This document shows, piece after piece, positions 1 to 8,778 of a stretch of DNA of 64,000 nt. The notes beneath the pieces are model-generated. The model saw only the letters and a list, made by a program, of their open reading frames with translations, was not told where the DNA came from and made no database searches. The stretch's first letter is position 1; each line of letters begins with the position of its first letter. Made by a program: the position numbers and the translations under genes. The DNA is taken from IMG/VR virus record IMGVR_UViG_3300005518_000004, positions 1 to 64,000 of that record. One strand, given 5' to 3'. This DNA comes from a virus.

Positions 1-1
1 G

Positions 2-784
2 GTAACCAAAACCCCCCGTGGCTTGACTGCCCTACCTGCCCCTCCGACTGCTGGAGCAGAAGCCGGTGCGAAGACGGGCGGTGCCCACACCCCCACCTTT
101 GCCCCTGCGACCAAACCACGCACCGCTACTCCGGCTCCATCTACCGGTATGCCCTCCGGCTACTTGGGCCATGCCCCCCTCAGCCCGGCCCAACGCGAGG
201 CAGGGGACAAGCAATTGGGGGCGGCCAATCGTGCAGCCGAGATCATCAAGTCTATCGGCGACCGGCTGGAACTGCTCCAGAGTTTCGTAGCGGCCAAAAA
301 GATCCAGCTCGTTACCGACCCTGACAGTGGCATCATCAAGCCCCTGATCGCGCGTAATGTGCCACTCTCCGCCGAGGAAGCGGAATTAGCAGCAGACCTA
401 GTCGAAGCCCCTGAACACATCAACACCTTGCGCCTGCCGCTAGGGGGTGGGGGATTCCGCAGCGTGCAGGCGTGGAACGCTCTAGTGTCGCTGGCTGGCA
501 ACCCCATGGCTAATCCGCAAGTAACCAAGGGCGTGATCAAGCGGACGCTGGAGAGCTTGGCGTCGCAGCGGAAAGCTATTGCATTGGCGCTGGAGGGTAA
601 GGGGAAGCTGGCGAACATCGAGGAGGCACCGGGCGGGGCGCGGGATGTGACAGGGAATAGGCTGGCCCCTCCTCCTTCTACTACTGGCACCGTCAAGATG
701 CGTGCTCCTAACGGCCAGGAGCGTGACATACCCTCCGCAGAAGTCGAGCACTACAAGGCCAAAGGTGCCACGGTGGTGCAGTAG
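2..784 (+). CDS. phage virion-associated protein, C-terminal part (5' partial)
   Basis: The reading frame is already open at base 2 with no stop, so the true start lies before the window; the first in-window start codon is a TTG at 23. The visible part has a Pro/Ala/Thr-rich linker (about the first 45 residues), then a helical segment, and ends in a motif of the type MRAPNGQERDIP followed by VEHYKAKGATVV. From general familiarity, such a short C-terminal motif is common at the end of phage internal-virion or structural proteins. The stop overlaps the next gene by one base. Function is inferred from context only. Confidence 0.6.
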   Translation, partial: VTKTPRGLTALPAPPTAGAEAGAKTGGAHTPTFAPATKPRTATPAPSTGMPSGYLGHAPLSPAQREAGDKQLGAANRAAEIIKSIGDRLELLQSFVAAKKIQLVTDPDSGIIKPLIARNVPLSAEEAELAADLVEAPEHINTLRLPLGGGGFRSVQAWNALVSLAGNPMANPQVTKGVIKRTLESLASQRKAIALALEGKGKLANIEEAPGGARDVTGNRLAPPPSTTGTVKMRAPNGQERDIPSAEVEHYKAKGATVVQ

Positions 785-1890
785 TGGCCGACGATTGGTT
801 TGCCCAGAATAAGCCTGCGACTCAGGGTGGCGACTGGTTTGATGAGAATAAGCCGTCGTCTGGGCCGTCCCCTCTCAGGCGTGGGGTGGGAGCGGCGGCT
901 GAGGCATTCGGCGGTGCAGCGAAGGGTATGCTGGCTACTGTTGGCGGCCTGATGCCGTTCCAGCCCCCTCAAGCCCAACTCCAATCCTTATCCGAACTAG
1001 GTGAATCCGCCCTGCCTTGGCTTGGCAACCCTACCCCCTACGGCGGCAATATGGCGCTCAACGTGGTCCACGGTTTGCCTTTCATCGGCCCGACCGCAGC
1101 CCAGGTGGCGTCCGAGGTAGGGGAGGGGAAGTATCCAGAGGCGGCGGGGCATGCAGGTGGCAATCTGGCAGCGATGCTACTGGCTGGTAGGCTCGGCACT
1201 CCCAGACGCGGCAGTGCGGCGGTACCTGCGCCTGAAGCCGCTTATACTCCACGCTATACCGGCACAACTCCCGGCACCGTAGTCGCTCCTGAAGCCACAG
1301 TGGCATCGGCTGGGTACGGGCCTCTGTTGCAGCGCGTAGGTAATGCTGCGGTGGGGGTGGCGAGCCCACGGATCAGGCATACCATCGAGTTGGGGAAGGC
1401 GGCGTACGATCTAGGGAAGGAAGCGATGGGCAAGACGGAACTAGCCCTTACCCCCAAGCCACTCCCTCCTCCTCCCGTCCCCGAGATGAACACTGGTGGC
1501 CCACCCATCGCCAAGTACACCGTCACCGGTACTGCCAATCGCACTCCATACCTAGCCAACGTCCCCAAGCGCACAGCGCCTTCTGCTCCTGCTGACCTAC
1601 CGCTTCCCCCTGCTCCCCCACATCCCGAAGGCGCCTACGAGATCCCGCCCGAGGCCCGCACCACCCCGCGCGGCACCGCCTCCCCCGAACACTACGAACG
1701 TGGTGCCCGTACCGTTAAGGCCCGCGCCCTCGCTCGCCACCTGAAGATAGGGGGCACGACACTGGAGCAGGCACAGGCAATGGCGATGGACGATTGGAAG
1801 TCGGCGGCTAAGGAAGCGGGGGTGACGATGCCAAGCGAGGCCAGCATTCAGCAGGCGCTAGTGGAGTTTCGTAAGATGCTCGGCAAATAG
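784..1890 (+). CDS. phage structural protein with repeated DWF motifs
   Basis: 368 aa from a GTG that shares one base with the TAG of the previous gene. Residues 4-6 and 17-19 repeat the motif DWF, each followed by NKP; this N-terminal pattern is seen in virion-associated proteins of short-tailed phages. The middle is Gly/Ala-rich and possibly membrane-interacting (residues 45-65 and 95-140), followed by a Pro-rich region and a helical C-terminus. No enzymatic motif is seen. Its 3' end overlaps the convergent glycosyltransferase gene by 33 bp, marking the end of the rightward structural module. Confidence 0.55.
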   Translation: MADDWFAQNKPATQGGDWFDENKPSSGPSPLRRGVGAAAEAFGGAAKGMLATVGGLMPFQPPQAQLQSLSELGESALPWLGNPTPYGGNMALNVVHGLPFIGPTAAQVASEVGEGKYPEAAGHAGGNLAAMLLAGRLGTPRRGSAAVPAPEAAYTPRYTGTTPGTVVAPEATVASAGYGPLLQRVGNAAVGVASPRIRHTIELGKAAYDLGKEAMGKTELALTPKPLPPPPVPEMNTGGPPIAKYTVTGTANRTPYLANVPKRTAPSAPADLPLPPAPPHPEGAYEIPPEARTTPRGTASPEHYERGARTVKARALARHLKIGGTTLEQAQAMAMDDWKSAAKEAGVTMPSEASIQQALVEFRKMLGK

Positions 1891-2592
1891 CTGGTCGTAC
1901 TCCGGCGTCCCCGGAAAGCACCCATACTTGCTGAAGAAGTATTCCCTATTATGGGCGGCGTTCTGCTCGATCCGCAGCTTCTCCCCCTTATCCGCTGACT
2001 TGATCGTGGCCGATCCATGATGCAGAAACGGTATGCTCAAACAGACGGCTTTGATACCCCGCCGATGCAGCTCCACATGGGCGCAGTTATCCTCGTAGAA
2101 TGCCCCCACACAGTTCTCATCAAACCCGCCTATCGCCTGCCATGCCGACAGCTTCATCATAAAGCAGGAGAAGTCCGGGTGGGGGCGGGCCGTGATCTCG
2201 CTATAGGTCATGTCTTCACCGGGTCGGCGGCTCACACAACTCACTAGTCCCACGTCATGGTTGAGCGCCGCGTACCACTCCAGCTCCTTATAGGTATCGG
2301 GCAGCAGCTCAGTGTCGTTGTTGACGATGAGGACGTGCGGTAGGTGCATATAGTTGGCCGACTTCATGATCTGATTCCACACGTGCGATACCGAGGCTGG
2401 CTCTTGGTGGGAGATCGCGGCGACGTGGGGGTTTTGTGCCGCTACCGACCGCAGCCACTGAGCAGTGCTATCCGTCGACGCGTTGTCTACTGCCAGCACC
2501 GACACGTAGGGCGCAGTTTGGGCCAGCAGGCTCTTGAGGCAGGCCTTCGACAGCTCCACGTTGTTCCTACAGGTCATCGCTATCAGATTCAT
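1858..2592 (-). CDS. glycosyltransferase family 2 (GT-A fold)
   Basis: 244 aa. The N-terminus has the GT2 nucleotide-sugar binding pattern (alternating hydrophobics, then VDNASTDST at about residue 35), a DxD-like metal motif in NNDTEL at about residue 91, and the downstream acceptor-region motif GGFDE. It would transfer a sugar from an NDP-sugar to an unknown acceptor. It is the last gene of the leftward glycan-modification cassette and overlaps the preceding small gene. The family is clear; donor and acceptor cannot be read from sequence. Confidence 0.85.
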   Translation of the reverse strand: MNLIAMTCRNNVELSKACLKSLLAQTAPYVSVLAVDNASTDSTAQWLRSVAAQNPHVAAISHQEPASVSHVWNQIMKSANYMHLPHVLIVNNDTELLPDTYKELEWYAALNHDVGLVSCVSRRPGEDMTYSEITARPHPDFSCFMMKLSAWQAIGGFDENCVGAFYEDNCAHVELHRRGIKAVCLSIPFLHHGSATIKSADKGEKLRIEQNAAHNREYFFSKYGCFPGTPEYDQLFAEHLTKLH

Positions 2593-2800
2593 CCCGCCCC
2601 CAGTCAGCCCTAGCCTTTTCCTGCTGTCCCTTCTTAATGTCCTTCAGGATGTCAATCACCCGCGACCGCTCCCATGATTGCAAATCATCGGCATACTTCA
2701 CTGGCCTTTTGAACTCTCTTGTCAGCCAAGCCTCCCGCTGCTTGGAGGTGTTGAAGCCGCAGTCGGCAAACAGCAGCGCGATATATTCTAGCTGGTTCAC
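2567..2800 (-). CDS. hypothetical small helical protein
   Basis: 77 aa with a predicted all-helical domain (YIALLFADCGF then WERSRVIDILKDIKKG) and a very acidic tail (DESDSDDL). The helical pattern resembles small helical appendage domains found in phage DNA-metabolism proteins, but I cannot name the family. It overlaps the start of the downstream glycosyltransferase by 26 bp and its ATG overlaps the stop of the upstream methyltransferase, so it is translated as part of the cassette. Confidence 0.5.
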   Translation of the reverse strand: MNQLEYIALLFADCGFNTSKQREAWLTREFKRPVKYADDLQSWERSRVIDILKDIKKGQQEKARADWGRDESDSDDL

Positions 2801-3294
2801 TTGATCGCCTCACACCCCAATATCCACCAGTCGCAGCTGATGGAAGCATTTTCGATAGGCCGAAAGTCAAAGCTCTTGACTGTCTTCCAGCTTGCCACGC
2901 CCAGCGCCTTCGCCAGCGTCCTCCCCGTATACAACCACTTATGCCTGTCTGCCTCGTCCCCCATGTAAGCGCCGTAGAGGTTGACGCAGAAGGTGAAGTC
3001 GTCGATCATGTGGGCGATCCAGCGTCGGCATAATAAATTGAGATCAGGAGTTGTTACAATTAAACTCCCCCCCGGCTGGAGGATGCGGTGGCATTCGCGG
3101 ATAGCATTATCTAGTTCCCCCAAGCCGAAGTGCTCGATCACATGATGCAGCACAATCATCTCGGCTGAGCTGTCGGCAAACATGGGCATGTGGTTGCAGT
3201 CAGCTACCACGTCGGGGTTCCACTTAGGTTGGATATCGCAATTAGTCCAACCATCCCCAAACTTTCTCTGGCCGCTGCCCACGTTGAGCTTCAT
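2797..3294 (-). CDS. SAM-dependent methyltransferase (type 11)
   Basis: 165 aa. It opens with the SAM-binding motif LNVGSGQRKFGDGWTNCD, has an acidic residue after beta-2, and the post-motif sequence VLHHVIEHF then ILQPGGSL typical of Methyltransf_11/23 enzymes associated with glycan and polysaccharide clusters. A sugar or glycan methylation role is likely because it lies among glycosyltransferases. The 88-bp gap upstream holds only a doubtful 20-codon reading frame. Confidence 0.8.
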   Translation of the reverse strand: MKLNVGSGQRKFGDGWTNCDIQPKWNPDVVADCNHMPMFADSSAEMIVLHHVIEHFGLGELDNAIRECHRILQPGGSLIVTTPDLNLLCRRWIAHMIDDFTFCVNLYGAYMGDEADRHKWLYTGRTLAKALGVASWKTVKSFDFRPIENASISCDWWILGCEAIK

Positions 3295-3382
3295 GGCTTA
3301 CATACCGGCGATGTATATAGCATGACTAACCCAGAAACTATCCAAACGATGATGGTCCATGTGGTTAATAGGAATACTCTCT

Positions 3383-4072
3383 TCACTTGGGAAACCCCTG
3401 TGCCCTTCTCCTGCCCAGTATCTCTAGCCCTCTGTCGTATCGCTCCTGCGAATTCTGCCGCTTGTAGATGTCATCGAATGGCACCGTGGTCCCGATCCAG
3501 TGCCGGTGCTCGAACAGCAGATGCCGCGCGTCGACTACCACCCCGTCTCGCCTAGCCTTCTCAGTGAACTCGTCGTCCGCATACATCCCTTCGTAATCAG
3601 GATGAAACAGATAGCCGTAGCGCTCGTAATACTTACGTGTGAGAAAGCTGTGAGCCATGCAGCGGCGCCACTCGTCATCGAGGCTGGTCCCTGTCCTCAC
3701 CTCTACCACGTATTCGCCGTCCAGGTCGGGGATAACTTTGAGTAGCTCGGTGTCCCAGTGAGTGGGCGGGTATAGGTCGTCGGCTACCTGGATGATGAAT
3801 TTGCCGGTGGAGGCTGCGGCGGCACAGTTCCACGCATCTACGGCGTTCTGGCGCTTGAAATTTATTTCTAACTTTGCCGCGTAGAGGGGTGGTATATCTG
3901 TGTTGAAGTTATTATTTTGAGCGATGAGGTCGTTAAGATCAATGCACAAAATGTACTCTGTATCATGTGGTTTATCGCAGGACTCACACCACGCAGTCGC
4001 AGCCTTTCGCCATTCGTCAGGCACTCGCGCCGTCGCATGACATAGAGAGAATGTGGGCTGGTTAGCGGACAA
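3383..4072 (-). CDS. glycosyltransferase-like protein (GT-A)
   Basis: I place the start at a TTG (4072) because it is preceded by GAGGAG at a normal distance and because the family signature TFSLCHATARVPDEW then begins near residue 7; an upstream ATG at 4141 would overlap the FkbM gene by 80 bp. The 229-aa product has a GT-A-like strand LCIDLND and a metal-binding acidic motif VADDLYPP at about residue 90, then a late acidic cluster MYADDEF. It probably extends a glycan. It overlaps the preceding gene by 11 bp. Confidence 0.7.
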   Translation of the reverse strand: MSANQPTFSLCHATARVPDEWRKAATAWCESCDKPHDTEYILCIDLNDLIAQNNNFNTDIPPLYAAKLEINFKRQNAVDAWNCAAAASTGKFIIQVADDLYPPTHWDTELLKVIPDLDGEYVVEVRTGTSLDDEWRRCMAHSFLTRKYYERYGYLFHPDYEGMYADDEFTEKARRDGVVVDARHLLFEHRHWIGTTVPFDDIYKRQNSQERYDRGLEILGRRRAQGFPK

Positions 4073-4619
4073 AGATGATGTTCTCCTCGTTCTGCATCGC
4101 GGTCTTATAGCCGTTAGGAATCTCCACCCAGGCCCCATCATGCTCCACGCAGATCACCTTAGGAGTAGCGACCAGCAGCAGATCCCTCATCACGGCCACG
4201 CTTGTCCCCTCGGTGTCGATGCTGACCACATCGTAGGGGCCACGCTCCAGCAGATCCAGTATCCTGAGCGTAGGCACCCAGTAGCGGGCCGAGAATCCCT
4301 CGTTGATAAACCGATCTCTGTTGTCGATGCTGGTAGTAGAGTAGGTGCGTGTGTTGTTCCAGAACGGCTGCATACTGCCATCCCCCACAGCCCCGTGTAC
4401 CAGATCAATCTTGTCGTTATCCCCATGCCGTGCCAGCAGCGCCTGGAATGCTTCTAGTCCCGGCTCCACCATCACCCCCCGCCAGCCGCGCTCGACCAGA
4501 CACATGGTGTTGGAGTAGTTATAGCCGTCGTAGGCCCCTATGTCCAGGAAGCACCCCGTCTCCATGAACTCGACAGCTTTGAGAATGTAATCCTGCTCAT
4601 CCTTCTGCGAATATTTCAT
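4062..4619 (-). CDS. FkbM-family methyltransferase
   Basis: 185 aa. Motif I is FLDIGAYDGYNYSNT (residues 24-38), motif II VMVEPGLEAF (about 49-58), and the later motif VVSIDTEGTSVAVM (about 132-145) is diagnostic of FkbM methyltransferases, which O-methylate sugars and other small acceptors. It sits inside the glycosyltransferase cassette and probably methylates a sugar hydroxyl added by its neighbours. It shares ATGA-type coupling with the small gene upstream. Confidence 0.85.
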   Translation of the reverse strand: MKYSQKDEQDYILKAVEFMETGCFLDIGAYDGYNYSNTMCLVERGWRGVMVEPGLEAFQALLARHGDNDKIDLVHGAVGDGSMQPFWNNTRTYSTTSIDNRDRFINEGFSARYWVPTLRILDLLERGPYDVVSIDTEGTSVAVMRDLLLVATPKVICVEHDGAWVEIPNGYKTAMQNEENIIFVR

Positions 4620-4918
4620 CCCTTTAAGTTCTCCCCTGCTATTAGCTTCCCGCTACTGGTCTTGTAAATTGCCGGGTGCTCATCTGTAGCAGAAACAACC
4701 AGCGTGTACTCGTCAGGAGAAGGAGGCAACGGCATCCAATGCGTGGGCTTCAGAGCATTCTGAACGACTGGCGTCAGCGCGGGGTCTATATTAGTCCAAC
4801 ATTCCCCATGCCAGTACAGCACCGTGGGGATACCGAACTGACCTATACTGTTCTTCCATGCGCACAGAACCCAAGTGCCATCGCGGGGTGCAGTTTCTAT
4901 TGGTTGCCAAACCGTCAT
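4616..4918 (-). CDS. DUF551-like small protein
   Basis: 100 aa starting at an ATG that overlaps the upstream stop as ATGA; an in-frame upstream extension to 5017 lies inside the neighbouring gene and is rejected. The sequence WQPIETAPRDGTWVL at the N-terminus and PTHWMPLPPSPD later match the DUF551 pattern common in phages and prophages. The function of the family is unknown. Confidence 0.65.
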   Translation of the reverse strand: MTVWQPIETAPRDGTWVLCAWKNSIGQFGIPTVLYWHGECWTNIDPALTPVVQNALKPTHWMPLPPSPDEYTLVVSATDEHPAIYKTSSGKLIAGENLKG

Positions 4919-5562
4919 CCTTTTATCCTCTGTATGCTCAGCAGCGTCCCCTCCCCCTCCTGCCCACCCTCGGCGATCCACATGGGCGGCTGGGTGAGAT
5001 TCATCCGCAGCCGCCAAGCGATGATGGAGGCCGCAGTCTGGTCATGGCGGTGGGCGATGAAGCTGGGATCAGCCGACCCAGCCTCGTCAAATACCCCCTT
5101 CAGTCCCATCCCCGCCCAATGAAACAGAAACTCTAGGGCAAACTCCCGAGTCAGCCCGAACGCGGACGCAATGACGTGGGGGATGTGGTTGAGTTGATCC
5201 CTACTCAGCCCTACCAGCCGCGCCGCTTGGTCGCTACAGAATGGCCCCGTCATCAGGTCATAGTTGGCGCTCATCCAATACCCCTGCTGCTCGATCAGCT
5301 CCCACAGCGGCGTCAATTCAGCCAACGGCACGATCGAGGAATCCGCCCACAGCATCGTATCTATCCCCAGCCTCACAGCTTCCGTCAGCGCCGCCACCTT
5401 GAACCCATAGGGCACCATCTCGTGACTAGGGGAATCGGGGGGTAGTTCCTCAGACCAGAAAATAAACTCGGACCTTTCGTTTAAATTCAACAACGCTTGG
5501 TTGAGCCGCTTCTGCCCGATCAGGTAGTTGCCGCCAGTAGCTACATTGACGATAGCCCTCAC
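4915..5562 (-). CDS. putative glycosyltransferase-like protein
   Basis: 215 aa from a GTG whose last bases form a GTGA overlap with the upstream stop; this start was preferred to the long in-frame extension to 5706, which overlaps the neighbouring methyltransferase. The start VRAIVNVATGGNYLIGQ and the later acidic strand MLWADSSIVPL look like a GT-A nucleotide-sugar fold with a degenerate DxD. No close family is recognised, so the glycosyltransferase call rests on these patterns and the neighbourhood. Confidence 0.55.
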   Translation of the reverse strand: MRAIVNVATGGNYLIGQKRLNQALLNLNERSEFIFWSEELPPDSPSHEMVPYGFKVAALTEAVRLGIDTMLWADSSIVPLAELTPLWELIEQQGYWMSANYDLMTGPFCSDQAARLVGLSRDQLNHIPHVIASAFGLTREFALEFLFHWAGMGLKGVFDEAGSADPSFIAHRHDQTAASIIAWRLRMNLTQPPMWIAEGGQEGEGTLLSIQRIKG

Positions 5563-6089
5563 GCCTTCCACCTCATCAGCCCCAGCCCATGTGCCTCCCG
5601 CGAATGGTCCACAAACTCCCATTGGGGGTTGGCCTTGCAGTAGTCGAGAATAGCCACCGTCATGTGGTTGCCTAGCCCGAACATCCAAGTGTCGTGGAAG
5701 ATCCATAGCGTCTGGGGGCCAGCGAACCGTGACCAGATCGGTAGCTCCAATTCCATGTGTTCGTAGGTGTGGATGGTGTCGATGAAGATGATATCGGCAG
5801 AGTGGTCGGGTATAAGCTCGGCTACCTTGATAGCGGTAGATGGGGCTTCCGACGGCCCGCAGATAAAGTGCCAGTAGCTATCCGGCACCTCCTCCACCCC
5901 CTCCGGCCTGATATCGACGCCAATGTGCATCTTCACCTCAGCCGCCGACCGCTTCAGCCCCCGGGCAAATGCTCTGGTCGAACCAGCCCCCGTTCCCACG
6001 CCGACCTCGATAATGATCCCGGCCTTCGACGCAGCCTCCTCCATGAACGGCATGTGGTAGGCGATATCCGACTGATCCGGCAGACTCAT
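5559..6089 (-). CDS. class I SAM-dependent methyltransferase (Methyltransf_24-like)
   Basis: 176 aa with motif I IIEVGVGTGAGSTRAF (residues 26-41), a following acidic residue in VDIRP, the strand IIFIDTIHTYEHMELEL, and IFHDTW. These are hallmarks of the cephalosporin-hydroxylase/rhamnosyl-methyltransferase branch of methyltransferases found in surface-glycan clusters. It likely modifies a sugar. It is coupled to the next gene by GTGA. Confidence 0.75.
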   Translation of the reverse strand: MSLPDQSDIAYHMPFMEEAASKAGIIIEVGVGTGAGSTRAFARGLKRSAAEVKMHIGVDIRPEGVEEVPDSYWHFICGPSEAPSTAIKVAELIPDHSADIIFIDTIHTYEHMELELPIWSRFAGPQTLWIFHDTWMFGLGNHMTVAILDYCKANPQWEFVDHSREAHGLGLMRWKA

Positions 6090-6289
6090 ATATCATTCCA
6101 TTTATCCAGCTTGAGCCTATTATCTTCGTCGTCCAGCACCACAACGGTTTGGCCTGCGCGTAAGAGAATATTGATGACGGTTACCTGTGATACTTCCCAC
6201 GTGAGAAAATAAAAGGCCGATATGTCGCGCAGATCAACAAACACACTTGCCCCACCGTGGGCCTTCAGCTGGACTTTTAGGCCGTTCAT
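6086..6289 (-). CDS. hypothetical protein
   Basis: 67 aa, predicted mostly beta with alternating hydrophobic residues (VFVDLRDISAFYFLTW, QTVVVLDDEDNRL). It is not recognised. ATGA-type overlaps with the genes on both sides support it as a real member of the cassette. Confidence 0.55.
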   Translation of the reverse strand: MNGLKVQLKAHGGASVFVDLRDISAFYFLTWEVSQVTVINILLRAGQTVVVLDDEDNRLKLDKWNDI

Positions 6290-6945
6290 TCGTATACCAC
6301 TCCCTCCACCCGCTTCTTATGCTCATGCCCCGGACTCAGCTGGCCGTCGGTCTGTGTGATGCCAGTATCCAGCACCACATGTGGCCATACCGCCCCCACC
6401 TTATAGCCGTCCGCGCGTATCTTCTGGCAGAAGGCGTGGTCCTCGCTCTGGCCGACGCCGGGGGCGCCCGACTCCTCTAGTGGGCCGTAGGTATCCCAAA
6501 TACCCCATCGCATCAGCCACGAAGTGCCGGCGACCGCGCCATATTCATTGACCTCTCCTTGGTGATTTATTACTTGGTGGTATGGATGGTTCTGCCCTCC
6601 TACTAATACATACTGCGGATCGACATCATCTGCTAGCTTTGTCAGCTTCTGTGACCAATCTTCGGTAAAAAAGACATCATTGTCCGACATATACAGCCAG
6701 TCGCCGCGACCGAAGTAGTGCTCGCTCCAATACACCCCCAGATTCTTGATCTTGCTCACCACCCCGTTGGATCGACCTATCCGCAGCACGCAGGCATTAG
6801 GTGACTCTACCTCAAGCACGTCATCGCTTTGGTCGTCTACTAGGGTGAGGTTAAAGCTGCCGGGAGGAGTGTGGGAGTAGAGGCTGACCACAGCTTGGCG
6901 CGTGAGGTTGGGGCGATTCCTGGCTATCATGACGACGTTGATCAT
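6286..6945 (-). CDS. glycosyltransferase family 2
   Basis: 219 aa. The N-terminal motif is VMIARNRPNLTRQAVVSL, followed by LTLVDDQSDD (about residue 34) and the metal motif YMSDNDVFF (about 90), then GGQ...GTSWLMRW and an ED motif (QSEDHAFC) where GT2 enzymes carry their catalytic base. It is an inverting-type glycosyltransferase with unknown donor and acceptor, and overlaps its neighbours by 4 bp on both sides. Confidence 0.85.
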   Translation of the reverse strand: MINVVMIARNRPNLTRQAVVSLYSHTPPGSFNLTLVDDQSDDVLEVESPNACVLRIGRSNGVVSKIKNLGVYWSEHYFGRGDWLYMSDNDVFFTEDWSQKLTKLADDVDPQYVLVGGQNHPYHQVINHQGEVNEYGAVAGTSWLMRWGIWDTYGPLEESGAPGVGQSEDHAFCQKIRADGYKVGAVWPHVVLDTGITQTDGQLSPGHEHKKRVEGVVYE

Positions 6946-7646
6946 ATACGTAGGGGTAGCTCATCTCTGAAGTTGTCATACAACCAGACGTGGGGCTCCC
7001 GGTGGTCGTCTTCCACGGTCTTCCCCTGCTTCCTCAGCATCTCCGCATACTCCACCCCCGTCGACGTCCCACCCCCATGATGGTGGCAGCGTATCCCCTG
7101 CATCTTCACCTTCCACCCCAGACGCGCCGCCATGAGACACAAATAGAGGTCGTAGCAGTGGAAGCCAAACGGAAAGCCATGCCACCCCCCGATCAGATCG
7201 AGGAAGCTAGTCCGCGCGACGATAGCGAATCCATCGACTACGGCTACGTCCTTCACCCCTGTCTCCCTTACCCCATGCACCTCCCAGTCCACCTGATTGG
7301 AGGCATAGTTGATGCGCTGCAACTGCTCGATACGGTATGGCGTCTTATAGATGTCGTCCACCGCCAGCCCGGTAGCTCCCCCAAACCCCAGGATGGCTAG
7401 CTTGGGATCTTTGTCAAACAGATGACGTACTGCTAGTGGCTCCAGTATCTCCAGATCATCATGCAGGAACGCAATAACCTCATGGTCCATGCTAAACGTC
7501 TCATAGAGCGTCTGATAGGCCTTCACCATGCCCACGTTCTCGGGGAAGTTGGAGTAGCAGTCGAGATCTAGCAGCGTACACAGCCCCATCCACTTCAGCC
7601 ACTGATCCTGCTTGTCCTTGGATGTGCTAGCTGTTACCGCTATCAC
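6942..7646 (-). CDS. glycosyltransferase, GT2-like
   Basis: 234 aa. It contains a metal-binding FLHDDLEIL (about residue 60), a glycine-rich stretch ILGFGGATGL, VVDGFAIVAR, and a late histidine cluster CHHHGGGTSTG. HDD in place of DxD is common in phage and bacterial glycosyltransferases of this kind. The 5' end overlaps the GT4 gene by 20 bp. Confidence 0.75.
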   Translation of the reverse strand: MIAVTASTSKDKQDQWLKWMGLCTLLDLDCYSNFPENVGMVKAYQTLYETFSMDHEVIAFLHDDLEILEPLAVRHLFDKDPKLAILGFGGATGLAVDDIYKTPYRIEQLQRINYASNQVDWEVHGVRETGVKDVAVVDGFAIVARTSFLDLIGGWHGFPFGFHCYDLYLCLMAARLGWKVKMQGIRCHHHGGGTSTGVEYAEMLRKQGKTVEDDHREPHVWLYDNFRDELPLRI

Positions 7647-8778
7647 GCTTCAACCCTTTCCTCACCCACTTCTTCCATACCTTCACCAGCTTCGGCCAGT
7701 CCAGATGCTCCACCTGCCGCTCCTCCTCGCCCCCACCCCTATCTATCGCCGACCGTAGCGCTTGGGCCACATCCGCCGCCTCATATATAGCGCGCCTGAC
7801 GTTGTGCGGCGTCTCAATCCTGAACGCCTTTGCCGCCACCTTCCAATGCCAGAAGTCCGACTGCGCCCCATATGCCCCCGTGACTACTGGCACCCCGCAG
7901 CTCATACTCTCGACTACGGGATAGCAGAACCCCTCTCCCCCTGAGATGACTAGAGTAGCGTCACAGGCCGAGTACAGTGCCGCCATCTCCTTATCCGACC
8001 GCTCCCCGATATCCGCCACCACCCGATCCGCCACCCCATACTCAAACGCCAGTGCCTGGAGGTTCCAGCCATGAATCACTCGATCCGTATGCGCCCACAA
8101 GATAGCGTTCGGTATCAAGCTCACCGCCTCGATCACGGTGGGCCAGTGCTTGCGATCCTGGTTGGACATGCAGCAGCCGATGAGGGGGGCCACAACGTCT
8201 ACACCCAATATGCTTCTGCCATATTCCTTGTCTACTGGCTTGAACACGCTACGGTTGATGCCGTGCGGTATCCAGTCGATATCGGGGTGGTTGGTGACGG
8301 TGCGGGCCGTGATGTCATAGGCCCACTTGGATGCCAGACACACGCGATCATAGCGCGCCATCACCGAGGCCGTCTCATACGGCAGCATTCCCGGTGATGG
8401 CCCCTCCGCGTCCTGCATGAAATACCCCCAGCGTTTGAATCTGCCAGAGGTTAGGAATTTTTGCAGCTTCTCAGGCATTCCCTCGCTGGGATTGGTGAAC
8501 CATAGGAGCCGGGTGGCGTCCCAGATCGTGAAGATGATGCCTTCTCTGCCGGCGCTTAGATCGCCCCATGCCTCGGCGATCTTGTGCTCCCCCCACCCGC
8601 CACGGAAGCTGTATTGCGCCCAAGGAAACTTAGCCCGCCCCGTAGCTTCCCTCCCTAGGTAGCCGACATGGAACTCGGGCATCGACGACAGCAGCCAGGC
8701 GAGGTCATGGCCGATGCGACCTAGGCCATTATGTAAGTCAGGACTATCCCCTAGGATCAGCAGTGGGGTGGCGCTCAT
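7627..8778 (-). CDS. glycosyltransferase family 4 (GT-B fold)
   Basis: 383 aa. The C-terminal half carries the GT4 donor-binding signature SGGEGFCYPVVESMSCGVPV (E-x7-E motif, about residues 279-298) and the N-terminal half begins with the glycine-rich DSPDLHNGLGRIGHDLAW. It is a retaining GT-B enzyme and the only one of this fold in the cassette, so it could start or elongate the glycan made by the other transferases. It is the most promoter-proximal of the recognisable glycan genes. Confidence 0.85.
   Translation of the reverse strand: MSATPLLILGDSPDLHNGLGRIGHDLAWLLSSMPEFHVGYLGREATGRAKFPWAQYSFRGGWGEHKIAEAWGDLSAGREGIIFTIWDATRLLWFTNPSEGMPEKLQKFLTSGRFKRWGYFMQDAEGPSPGMLPYETASVMARYDRVCLASKWAYDITARTVTNHPDIDWIPHGINRSVFKPVDKEYGRSILGVDVVAPLIGCCMSNQDRKHWPTVIEAVSLIPNAILWAHTDRVIHGWNLQALAFEYGVADRVVADIGERSDKEMAALYSACDATLVISGGEGFCYPVVESMSCGVPVVTGAYGAQSDFWHWKVAAKAFRIETPHNVRRAIYEAADVAQALRSAIDRGGGEEERQVEHLDWPKLVKVWKKWVRKGLKRDSGNS

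Noticed and set aside
160-729. Long minus-strand reading frame opposite the first gene (also 10788-11130, 36545-37075, 43268-43747 and similar)
   Set aside because: Codon shadow of a real gene on the other strand; no start signal, no recognisable domain, and composition rich in Arg/Ser/Pro.
3303-3362. 20-codon minus-strand frame between the two cassette genes
   Set aside because: Too short, no homology I recognise, no ribosome-binding site.
4141-4141. ATG at 4141 as start of the glycosyltransferase ending at 3383
   Set aside because: It would overlap the FkbM gene by 80 bp and add a non-conserved Arg-rich stretch; TTG at 4072 has GAGGAG and gives a family-typical N-terminus.
5570-5600. CTGATGA on the minus strand near 5580
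   Set aside because: Inside a methyltransferase gene, with no GAAA and no helices; only the heptamer matches.
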